A stretch of DNA of 55,313 nucleotides from Pseudomonadota bacterium (GTDB lineage: Bacteria > Myxococcota_A > UBA796 > SXON01): positions 1 to 55,313 of the forward strand of contig SXON01000010.1 of assembly GCA_005778355.1 (NCBI GenBank), given 5' to 3'. The notes beneath the pieces were generated by a model. That model was not told the DNA's origin and searched no databases. It saw only the letters and a program-made list of their open reading frames with translations. Numbering within the stretch: the stretch's first letter is position 1; each line of letters begins with the position of its first letter. This document shows positions 41,904-48,823 of the stretch, one piece after another. The position numbers and the translations under genes are program-made.

Positions 41904-42431
41904 TCAGTTCTCCGTCATGGTGATCATGCAGTTCCGGAAGTCGCCCGAGAGGCTGACACTGCACTCCAGGCAGATCGCGTAGGTGGTGCCGTTGATGCGC
42001 ACGCGCACGCAGTAGATCTTGACGTCGGTGGCGCTGTCGGCGCCTCCGCACTCCTCGGGCAACATGAGCGCGAGCTCGGTGGTCTCGGCCTTGAGGTTCG
42101 ACACTGCGGTGCTGGTGGAGTCGATGGTGGCGCTGGTGATGCCCGTGGGCACAGTGATGTGGTGCTTGCGGGCCAGGTACAGGACGTCGGTCCCATGCTT
42201 GAGGGTGCCGAGGTCGACGGCCTGGTTGAGCTCGTAGAAGAACTCGGCATTGCCGACGGTGGTCGTGTTCCACGACTCGGTGCAGCCGGCGGGCGCGGCG
42301 AGGTCGGCCGCGTTGGTGGCGACGGCGGTCACGCTGTCACAGGTGAACATGCCGGGATCGGGGAGGGGATCGGTGGCAAAGGCGGGGAGGGAGACGACGA
42401 AGAGCAGGCTGGCAAGGGCAAAGCGGGACAT
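41904..42431 (-). CDS. Secreted Cys-containing protein behind a sigma-54 promoter
   Basis: A 175-residue protein. ATG 42431 gives a clean signal peptide (MSRFALASLLFVVSLPAFAT). The mature part has seven cysteines (in TFMCDS-like MFTCDS, PAGCTES, EECGG, IYCVR, ICLECS and FRNCMI), which suggests disulfides or metal binding. The family is not recognised. A sigma-54 type -24/-12 element lies 49-64 bp upstream, so expression should depend on RpoN and an enhancer-binding activator. It is convergent with motB, separated by 24 bp. Confidence 0.75.
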   Translation of the reverse strand: MSRFALASLLFVVSLPAFATDPLPDPGMFTCDSVTAVATNAADLAAPAGCTESWNTTTVGNAEFFYELNQAVDLGTLKHGTDVLYLARKHHITVPTGITSATIDSTSTAVSNLKAETTELALMLPEECGGADSATDVKIYCVRVRINGTTYAICLECSVSLSGDFRNCMITMTEN

Positions 42432-42479
42432 CGGATTCTCGTTGGTTGGGGTGCCGCTGGATGCGACGGGGGACGGCAA

Positions 42480-42495
42480 TGCAACCACCGTGCCA
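42480..42495 (-). promoter_or_regulatory. Sigma-54 (RpoN) promoter
   Basis: On the minus strand, TGGCAC-GGTGG-TTGCA matches the -24/-12 consensus exactly, with GG and GC separated by 10 bp. Transcription would start near 42470, giving a ~39-nt leader before ATG 42431. Confidence 0.75.
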
Positions 42496-42667
42496 AAGGG
42501 GAAACCTGTGTTTTATTGAAGATCCTGTAAACGGTCGGTGACGGGGGTGGAGTCGATCGGTTCCGGTCGCGTTCGATGCCAGGGTTCGGCAGCGACGCGG
42601 TGCTTCGGATCCGGCCTGCCGGCGCGCGGCGTCCCGCCCTGGATAGGGCGAATCTCCCGGAGGCGGC

Positions 42668-43231
42668 ATGCCGCGCTGCGAGTTGTGCTCGTCCCCCGCC
42701 CTCCCGGGCGGGCTCGCCCCCGTCGCCGGCCTCGTCATCTGCGAGCGCTGCCGTGCCGTCGATCCCGCGCCGTCGCTCGCCGAGCACGGGGTGGCGGTCG
42801 AGTGGGACGCTCGGCTCGGCCGCTTCTCGGCGGGCCTGGGCATTCCGGACCAGGACCCAGAGTTCACCGTCAAGTGGGTCCCGGAGCTATGGGCGCACAA
42901 GCTGGCGAAGATCGGGATCGACGAGGTGGAGGTGGGCGATCCGGCTTTCGACGGCCGGGTCTTCGTGCGAACGAACACGCCCGAAGCAGCGAAGTCGATC
43001 ATGGCCGGCGAGGGCGTCCGCGAGGCCCTCCTCGCCCTGCTCGGCGACGTGAAGGTCAACGAGCTCCTCGGCAATCACGTGACGCTGGAGGGCCCCACGC
43101 TCACGGTGAGCATCAGCCCACGGGGCGGGCTCGAGGAGGGTCGAGTCCAGGAGCTGAAGCTCGCGGCCGCCGGGCTTGCCCTGCACCTGCTCGGCCACCG
43201 GCGGCGGGCCAGCGCAGCTCCGGGCGAGTGA
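42668..43231 (+). CDS. Zinc-ribbon protein of unknown function
   Basis: A 187-residue cytosolic protein. The N-terminus has two knuckles, CELC (Cys 4, 7) and CERC (Cys 25, 28), which should bind one zinc. The remainder (ARLGRFSAGLGIPDQDPEF, VNELLGNHVTLEGPTLTVSI) resembles no family I can name. GGAGG lies 5-6 nt before the ATG. Before the putative islet arrived, this gene probably stood next to the acyl-CoA synthetase gene. Confidence 0.75.
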   Translation: MPRCELCSSPALPGGLAPVAGLVICERCRAVDPAPSLAEHGVAVEWDARLGRFSAGLGIPDQDPEFTVKWVPELWAHKLAKIGIDEVEVGDPAFDGRVFVRTNTPEAAKSIMAGEGVREALLALLGDVKVNELLGNHVTLEGPTLTVSISPRGGLEEGRVQELKLAAAGLALHLLGHRRRASAAPGE

Positions 43232-43275
43232 CCGCGTGCGCGGGTGGGCCGTGACGTTCCCCCTCGTTCGGCTTG

Positions 43276-43333
43276 ACCCGCGGCCCTCACGGTGACCCGG
43301 CGATCAACGCGCTCGTCAACGCCCCGCTCGGCG
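43276..43333 (+). repeat. 58-bp direct repeat, left copy: decayed 5' end of the acyl-CoA synthetase gene
   Basis: ACCCGCGGCC.CTCACGGTGACCCGG and the following codons match 46141-46199 with about three substitutions and one indel. In the right copy this sequence contains the GTG start and first 11 codons of the acyl-CoA synthetase gene. Here the start reads GCG and the gene breaks off after LVNAPLG. The two copies flank 43334-46140. Confidence 0.8.
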
Positions 43334-43440
43334 TGCAGTCGGCCGTCGTGCCACGGCGGGGATGGGCGTCACCTCAGGGGAGGAGGGGTGGCGGCGGCAC
43401 GGATCATCGGCACGCTATCAGGTTTTTTCTCGAGGCAGGC

Positions 43441-43469
43441 TTGCGACTACGGTCGCGAGTCGGTACACT
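43441..43469 (+). promoter_or_regulatory. Promoter of the islet genes
   Basis: TTGCGA (43441-43446), a 17-nt spacer and TACACT (43464-43469). It lies 71 bp upstream of GTG 43541. The stretch 43232-43540 otherwise holds only the direct repeat and the 14-bp repeats. Confidence 0.6.
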
Positions 43470-43480
43470 CGTTTTCGATG

Positions 43481-43519
43481 CGCTCGCCCCCGAGCGCTCG
43501 CCCCCGAGCGCTCGCCCCT
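43481..43519 (+). repeat. 14-bp tandem repeat in the islet leader (2.8 copies)
   Basis: CGCTCGCCCCCGAG occurs at 43481-43494 and 43495-43508, followed by a partial third copy. It lies between the TACACT element and the GTG start, within the predicted 5' leader. Confidence 0.85.
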
Positions 43520-43540
43520 CGTTACCCTGGGAGAGCCGCC

Positions 43541-43948
43541 GTGAAGTACCGTACCATCCTCGTCCCCCTGTTCCGCGATCTCCGCCTGGCGTCGGACGAC
43601 GACGTGAACTACTCGTACATCGACCTCGACGCGCAGCAACTCGCCAACTTGCTCGCCTTCGCTGAGCAGGTTGACGTCTACGTCGCCACCAACGGGGGCA
43701 ACAGCTGGGTGGTGTGGAACCTCGAGCTGATCTCGGGCTTCGACCGCAACACCGAGGCCGCGGCCTTTGCGCTCGCCGCCAGCGATTTCGGCGTCACCGC
43801 CGGCGCAGCCAAGGTCACCTACAGCACCACCGCGAACTTCATGCTCAACACGCGCGCTCGCCTACGCTACAAGCGCGGGCCGTCGCAGTCGGGGACGAAG
43901 TCGATCCTCGCCAGCGCGGTGCTCGCGGTGCGCACGGTGGGGATGTAG
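43541..43948 (+). CDS. 135-residue protein of unknown function, first gene of the islet
   Basis: The start is GTG 43541 after GGGAGAGCCGCC; it begins VKYRTILVPLFRDLRLASDD. The sequence is rich in beta strands and Ala (DVYVATNGGNSWVVWNLELI, VTYSTTANFMLNTRARLRYK) and lacks a signal peptide. I do not recognise it. It is followed within 2 bp by the HExxH protein gene, so the two products may act together, for example as carrier or chaperone and cargo; that is inference only. Confidence 0.65.
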   Translation: MKYRTILVPLFRDLRLASDDDVNYSYIDLDAQQLANLLAFAEQVDVYVATNGGNSWVVWNLELISGFDRNTEAAAFALAASDFGVTAGAAKVTYSTTANFMLNTRARLRYKRGPSQSGTKSILASAVLAVRTVGM

Positions 43949-43950
43949 CG

Positions 43951-45738
43951 GTGGGGTGCAGCGGGCAGGCGCCCGGGGCCCCGCTGATCGACTGGTCGCG
44001 GGCGGCGATCCCCTCGCCGGCCGCGTCAGGTGGCGTCTGCCACGACAGTCCCCCAAGCTGCGACGGTTCCTCGGCGCGCGGCGACTGTGGTTGCCGCGGC
44101 GCCATTGCCGACGACGCGGCACCAGCTACGAGATCGACGACCGTCCCTCGGCGCCAGGTCCCAGAGTGCGGCACGTGCAGCATGCCGCCCGAGGCGGTGT
44201 GGAACGTGTTCCTCTCCGCGCACGGCAACGCGCCGGTGCCCTCGCGCCACGCGCGACCGACGTCGCCCGACGAACTGGAGGAACCGCCCGCGGAAGGTGG
44301 TGCTCCGCCCTGGGCGGTGGGGCGCCAGGAGCTCGTCGCGCCCCTCCACATGCGCGACCCGTGGGTGAGCCATCGGTCGAGCGAGAGCATCGACCCCGTA
44401 CTGCCTGACAACCCCGCCTGCGCCGAGAAGCGCGCGGCGGTGTTCTCCGACGACGTCCGCGACCTACGCGACCGGTGCCAAATCGACCTCGGCCGGCACT
44501 ACGCGCTCTCGAAGATCCACCCGGCGGCTCCCGACGCGGTGGCCACCCTGCCCGCCGGCTACGAGCCGATCACCGACAAGTCCGAGATGTGGGCCGACTT
44601 CGCGCCCGACTATTGGCGCGCGAACCGCGTGGCGTGGTCGGATCTCCGCGCCAACATCAAGGCCGACTACCAGTCGAGGGTCGCGGGTCTCTTCTGGGAC
44701 GACGAGCACGGCTACATGAACTGGGCGGTGGTGCACGCGCTGCAACTGATCGCAAACACCACGCTGAAGGACCTGCTCGGCGACGAGAAGGAAGAGCTAT
44801 TCGAAGCTTGCCGGGAGGCGGTGCGCGGCGGCGACTTGCCGCTATACCTGAGTCCGCTCGGCTCCACGAGTGACAGCCTCTTGCGGGTGACCGACCAGGG
44901 CGAGGTGAGCGCCACCGACCCGACGGAGGTGGGCTGGAAGGGCATTGCGCTCCTGGAAATCTCGCTCAGCCCCTACTACCGGTCCTCGGCCGCTCTCGCG
45001 GACTACCTGCTCTGGTGGGGCTGGCGCTGCCACAGCTACTGGAAGGAGTCGGGTAGCGAGTATCACTGGTACGTAGGGCAGTCGTGCGTGCGGCTCGCGC
45101 TCGCGGAGTGCGCCCGCATCGGTGGCACCATCGTGCACGAGTTCGTGCACACGCAGGGCTACTGGCCAACCCACTGCCGCGGGTCGAGCCCCGACGCAAC
45201 CGCCGAGTGGCTGGCAGTGGGGCATGCGGCCGGGCTCGTGGCCACAGCGCCGTGGACCTGGTTTGGCGGCGCAGTGGTCCAGTTCCTGGTATCGGCCGCC
45301 AACGTGGAGCCCTACACCTGCGTGCACAACACATTGCAGCACGTGTACACCGGGCGCGCGTGCACCCGGTTCAACTTGCCACTGCCCCTGACGTTCCTCT
45401 CCACCAACACGAACGAGGCTCAGGCGGCGGCTCTGGCCGCCTCAGGTGTGTCAGCCACGGATTCAGCGTGGGACGGGGTGTTCGCCAGCCTCTGGGCCAC
45501 AGGAGCCTACGACCCAGTGGATGGGACCACGCTCAGCACCAGTCAGGTCGGCGGCTGGGCGTGGTACGAGGCGATCTGGGGGTTTGCGGCGACGCCGCAG
45601 GGTTCGGGTTGCGATGCCGCAACCTACACGATTGGGGTCGTTTACGACATCAATGGGACGACCGGGACGATCTCGTGGAACATCCCGCCGCTGTGCAGCA
45701 ATTCAGGGACCAACGAGACTCGGAGCAAGACGCTGTGA
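43951..45738 (+). CDS. Putative HExxH metallopeptidase
   Basis: GTG 43951 starts 2 bp after the previous stop and gives 595 residues (VGCSGQAPGAPLIDWSR...). The first ~130 residues are low-complexity with many Cys (VCHDSPPSCDGSS, DCGCRGAI, CGTCSMPPE), possibly a disulfide- or metal-bearing segment. A helical region follows. Near residues 395-410 is TIVHEFVHTQGYWPTHC, an HEFVH zinc motif typical of zincin peptidases. No signal peptide is visible, so export by another route, or an intracellular role, is open. The C-terminal part is Thr/Ser-rich. The family is not recognised. Its TGA overlaps the next GTG. Confidence 0.7.
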   Translation: MGCSGQAPGAPLIDWSRAAIPSPAASGGVCHDSPPSCDGSSARGDCGCRGAIADDAAPATRSTTVPRRQVPECGTCSMPPEAVWNVFLSAHGNAPVPSRHARPTSPDELEEPPAEGGAPPWAVGRQELVAPLHMRDPWVSHRSSESIDPVLPDNPACAEKRAAVFSDDVRDLRDRCQIDLGRHYALSKIHPAAPDAVATLPAGYEPITDKSEMWADFAPDYWRANRVAWSDLRANIKADYQSRVAGLFWDDEHGYMNWAVVHALQLIANTTLKDLLGDEKEELFEACREAVRGGDLPLYLSPLGSTSDSLLRVTDQGEVSATDPTEVGWKGIALLEISLSPYYRSSAALADYLLWWGWRCHSYWKESGSEYHWYVGQSCVRLALAECARIGGTIVHEFVHTQGYWPTHCRGSSPDATAEWLAVGHAAGLVATAPWTWFGGAVVQFLVSAANVEPYTCVHNTLQHVYTGRACTRFNLPLPLTFLSTNTNEAQAAALAASGVSATDSAWDGVFASLWATGAYDPVDGTTLSTSQVGGWAWYEAIWGFAATPQGSGCDAATYTIGVVYDINGTTGTISWNIPPLCSNSGTNETRSKTL

Positions 45739-46106
45739 CGCCCCACCCAGCGGTGGCAATCCTCCTTGTCGCCCTCCCCGCGTGCGAACCAAGCCTCGTT
45801 GAGCTGTCTCGCTCCGAACAGTGCGCTCGCATGGAGGCACTGATGGAGCGTCGCGGCACTCTGGAGTCCGAGCGCGTCCTGGCGCTGTGGTGCGAGGATG
45901 CCGAGCCTGACTGGCAGACGGATCCGCCCTGCGGCACGATGGGTGAGTACCTGATGGTGCCGGACTCGGCGTACGCCGACCTGGGGTGCGTGCCAGAGAA
46001 GGTGAGCTGGGAGGACTCTGAGATCGAGGAGTATGCATGGTCGTGCTACGACGAGTTCGAGACGGACGAGCTCCGGTGGTTTGAGTGCTTGGTCGAGGCC
46101 GAGTAG
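45735..46106 (+). CDS. Small Cys-rich lipoprotein, third gene of the islet
   Basis: A 123-residue protein starting at GTG 45735 in a GTGA overlap. VTPHPAVAILLVALPAC is a lipoprotein signal (LPAC). The mature part is acidic with six further cysteines in SEQCARM, LWCEDA, PPCGTM, LGCVPE, WSCYDE and FECLVE. Tight coupling to the HExxH gene suggests a partner such as an immunity-like inhibitor or anchor; nothing in the sequence proves it. Confidence 0.72.
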   Translation: MTPHPAVAILLVALPACEPSLVELSRSEQCARMEALMERRGTLESERVLALWCEDAEPDWQTDPPCGTMGEYLMVPDSAYADLGCVPEKVSWEDSEIEEYAWSCYDEFETDELRWFECLVEAE

Positions 46107-46140
46107 CCCCCGCCTAGACGATCCCCCCCTCCCAGGGTAG

Positions 46141-46199
46141 ACCCGCGGCCCCTCACGGTGACCCGGTGATCGACGCGCTCGTCAACGTCCCGCTCGGCG
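46141..46199 (+). repeat. 58-bp direct repeat, right copy (contains the start of the acyl-CoA synthetase gene)
   Basis: This is the intact partner of 43276-43333. It spans 25 bp upstream and the first 11 codons of the gene at 46166. Confidence 0.8.
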
Positions 46200-47704
46200 A
46201 CTTGCTCCGTCGCTGCGCCGCGAACTGGCCCGCGAAGCCGGCCCTGCTCGGCGACGCGCGCACCTGGACCTGGGCAGAGCTCGACGCCGAGGTCGATCGT
46301 GTCGCGAGCGTGTTCGAACGCGCGGGCATCGGCGAGGGCGACGCCGTGGGCTTCCTCCTGGTGAAGCGTCCCGAGGTGGCCATCGGCTTCCTCGCCTGCG
46401 CGCGCGTGGGCGCCATCCACGTGCCGGTGAACTTCAAGCTCCACCCCGACCAGGTGGCCGACCAGTTCCGCACCGCGAGCGTTCGGTCCGTGGTGACCGA
46501 GGTGCAGTTCGACCCGCTGCTCAAGCACCTGCTCCCGCTGCTCAACGACCCGCGCCGCATCATCTACGTGGACGAGGGCCGCCACGGCGAGGGGCGCTGG
46601 AGCGCGGAACTACCCGCGTGGAAGGGGAGCTTCGTGGCGCAGTCCGACACCGTCGTGTACTACAACTACACGTCGGGCTCCACCGGACGGCCGAAAGGGG
46701 CCGTCACCACGCACCGCCAGATCAACGTCAACGCCATCGCGACGGCGAACGGCCTCGGCTTCGAGGCCGACGACGTGTACCTCGGCATGTTCTCGGTCTT
46801 CGCGCACCCCCACGAGCTGTTTCACCGCAGCATCCTCATGGGCGGCGCCTTCGTGGTGGCCGAGACGCTCAACCCGAGGGTGGCCGCCGACCTCATCGCC
46901 CGGCACCGCATCACCTGGACCATGGGCGTCCCGAGCTTCTACGAGATGTTGCTCGACTTCCGCGACGCGCACGGCGGCGACTACTCCTCGTTGCGTGTGC
47001 TCGAGGCCGGGGGCGCCTACGTGTCGCCCGAAACGCTCGAGCGCATGGAGACCGCCTTCGCCACGCGCTTTCTCCCGGTCTGGGGCTCCACGGAGACCAC
47101 CGGCGTGGGCCTCGGCATGCTCGCCGAGGGCCCGCGTCGCCCGGGGTCGAGTGGCAAGCCCATCCCCGGCTACGCGATCCGCGTGGTGCGGGAAGACGGC
47201 ACCGAGGCCCCCACCGGCGAGGTGGGCGAGCTGTGGATGAAGGGCGAGGCCGTCGTGAGCGGCTACGTGGGGCAACCCGAGGAGACCGCCGCGCAGTTCG
47301 TCGACGGCTGGTACCAGACGCGGGATCTGGTGCGCGTGGACGAGGCCGGCTTCGTGTTCTTCGCCGGGCGACGGTCGGAGATGCTGAAGATCGGTGGCAT
47401 CCGCGTGTTCCCGCTCGAGATCGAGCAGGTCCTGGCGCAGCACCCCGACGTGCGCGGCGTGGTGGTCGTGCGCGCGGAGGAGCGCCTGCGCGGCGAGGTG
47501 GCGCGGGCGATCGTGCAGGTGGTGCCGGGCTCCGCGCTCACCGTCCGCAAGGTGCAGGCCTACTGTCGCGAGCGCATGGCCAACTACAAGGTGCCGCGCA
47601 TCGTGGAGTTCTGGCGCGAGATCCCGAAGTTGCCGAACGGCAAGATCGACAAGAAGGCGGTGGTGGCCGTGGCGGTCGACCCGGAGCGCGACGAGCGTGG
47701 ATGA
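46166..47704 (+). CDS. Acyl-CoA/acyl-acid synthetase (AMP-forming)
   Basis: A 512-residue ANL-superfamily enzyme that activates a carboxylic acid with ATP to an acyl-AMP and then a thioester. Motifs: YNYTSGSTGRPKGAV (A3, 166-180), VWGSTETTGVGLG (A5), GELWMKGEAVVSGYVGQPEE, QTRDLVRVDEAGFVFFAGR (A7 region) and PKLPNGKIDKKAV with the catalytic Lys (A10). The substrate is uncertain. The gene overlaps the downstream acyltransferase gene by 8 nt, which suggests a joint role in lipid assembly. The start GTG lies in the 58-bp repeat. Confidence 0.9.
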   Translation: MIDALVNVPLGDLLRRCAANWPAKPALLGDARTWTWAELDAEVDRVASVFERAGIGEGDAVGFLLVKRPEVAIGFLACARVGAIHVPVNFKLHPDQVADQFRTASVRSVVTEVQFDPLLKHLLPLLNDPRRIIYVDEGRHGEGRWSAELPAWKGSFVAQSDTVVYYNYTSGSTGRPKGAVTTHRQINVNAIATANGLGFEADDVYLGMFSVFAHPHELFHRSILMGGAFVVAETLNPRVAADLIARHRITWTMGVPSFYEMLLDFRDAHGGDYSSLRVLEAGGAYVSPETLERMETAFATRFLPVWGSTETTGVGLGMLAEGPRRPGSSGKPIPGYAIRVVREDGTEAPTGEVGELWMKGEAVVSGYVGQPEETAAQFVDGWYQTRDLVRVDEAGFVFFAGRRSEMLKIGGIRVFPLEIEQVLAQHPDVRGVVVVRAEERLRGEVARAIVQVVPGSALTVRKVQAYCRERMANYKVPRIVEFWREIPKLPNGKIDKKAVVAVAVDPERDERG

Positions 47705-48740
47705 GACCTGGCGCCGGGGCCTGAAGCCGAGCTTCCTCGTGAAGGATCTCGGCGGGATGTTCCTGTATTACCCGGGACAGGCGCTGGTGAACCGCGTGCC
47801 GGGCCCGGCGCTCGACGCCTTCGCGGGCGCCGGGGGACGACTGGTTCGATGGCTGGGCGACAGCGACATGCGCGAGGAACTGCGCGCGATCTACGCGGCA
47901 CGTTCGATGCCGCGCCCCGAGGCCGACATCCTCGCCGACGCCTACCGGCTCACGCTCTACAACGAGCTGGAGGTGCTGAAGTACCCGCACCTCAACCCGG
48001 CCACCATCGCCGACACCTGCGTGGTGGAGGGGCGCGAGCACCTCGACGCGGCCTTGGCCCGCGGCAAGGGCGCCATCGTGCTCATCGGGCACTTCGGCGC
48101 CAACCAGATGATCATGCCGGCGCTCGGGCACGTGGGCTACCGGATGGCCCAGCTCTCGGCGCCCCCGCCGGTGTGGGCGGAGATCCTGCGCGACAGCCGC
48201 ACCACGCCCCTGTGGACCAAGGTCCTGGAGCGTCGCTGGCAGCTCGAGAAGCGCCTGCCGGTGGAGCACGTCAACGTGTTCCGCTTCCTCCGGCCGGCCT
48301 TCGAGATGTTGCAGTCAAACGGCGTGCTCGGCCTCGCTTTCGACGGCGGCGGCGGCAAGAAGTGGGTGAAGGTCGACTTCCTCGGTCGCAAGGCGAACTT
48401 GTCGCTGCAACCGGCGCAGATCTGGAAGAAGTCGGGCGCGGCGATGTTGCCGACCTACGTGATCCGCGCGCCGGGCGAGCGTCGTCACCGGGTGGTGATC
48501 ACGCCCGAGCTCGCCTGGCAGGGCACGCCCGAGGCCAGCTACCAGGCCTTCGTGCGGCGCTTCGAGGACTGGGTGTACCAGTGGCCGGAGCAGTACTTGC
48601 ACTTCCTGTCGATGCGCCGCCGCGTGCGCGGCACCGACGTGCAGCCCTTCTTCGACGACTACCCGCCCGCCGCGATGCAGCTCGATCCCGCCGAGGCCGA
48701 GGAGCGGCTGCGGCGCGCGGGGGAGTGGCGGGAGGCGTAG
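47697..48740 (+). CDS. LpxL/HtrB-like lysophospholipid or lipid A acyltransferase
   Basis: A 347-residue protein starting at GTG 47697, overlapping the synthetase by 8 nt. It resembles the Lip_A_acyltransferase family: GAIVLIGHFGANQMIMPALG, LGLAFDGGGGKKWVKVDFLG (family position DQ.......V.F.G) and a PEQYLHFLSMRRRVRG end equivalent to PEQY.W...R. The family's H-x4-D/E reads H-F-G-A-N-Q, so the usual acid is replaced by Gln. Activity may be altered or this may be a separate subgroup. It probably adds an acyl group made by the synthetase upstream. Confidence 0.8.
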   Translation: MDETWRRGLKPSFLVKDLGGMFLYYPGQALVNRVPGPALDAFAGAGGRLVRWLGDSDMREELRAIYAARSMPRPEADILADAYRLTLYNELEVLKYPHLNPATIADTCVVEGREHLDAALARGKGAIVLIGHFGANQMIMPALGHVGYRMAQLSAPPPVWAEILRDSRTTPLWTKVLERRWQLEKRLPVEHVNVFRFLRPAFEMLQSNGVLGLAFDGGGGKKWVKVDFLGRKANLSLQPAQIWKKSGAAMLPTYVIRAPGERRHRVVITPELAWQGTPEASYQAFVRRFEDWVYQWPEQYLHFLSMRRRVRGTDVQPFFDDYPPAAMQLDPAEAEERLRRAGEWREA

Positions 48741-48753
48741 GCGTGCTAGGCTG

Positions 48754-48778
48754 ATGTAAATCTATGATGGATTTACAT
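48754..48778 (+). promoter_or_regulatory. Operator palindrome overlapping a TATGAT promoter, upstream of the Fic gene
   Basis: ATGTAAATC (48754-48762) and GATTTACAT (48770-48778) are perfect 9-bp inverted arms around TATGATG. TATGAT (48763-48768) is a consensus -10 placed 10 nt before ATG 48779. A repressor bound here would block the promoter, so autoregulation by the Fic protein's C-terminal helix-turn-helix is plausible. Confidence 0.75.
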
Positions 48779-48823
48779 ATGAGCATCAACCCGCCCCCTT
48801 CTGCGCGCCCGGCTTCACCGTGA
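48779..48823 (+). CDS. 14-codon leader mini-ORF coupled to the Fic gene
   Basis: ATG 48779 opens MSINPPPSARPASP and stops at TGA 48821-48823, overlapping the Fic GTG 48820 as GTGA. It may be a leader peptide that couples translation to the Fic gene. Alternatively, one extra base in the C5 run (48794-48798) would fuse it to the Fic frame as a longer N-terminus. Confidence 0.45.
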   Translation: MSINPPPSARPASP

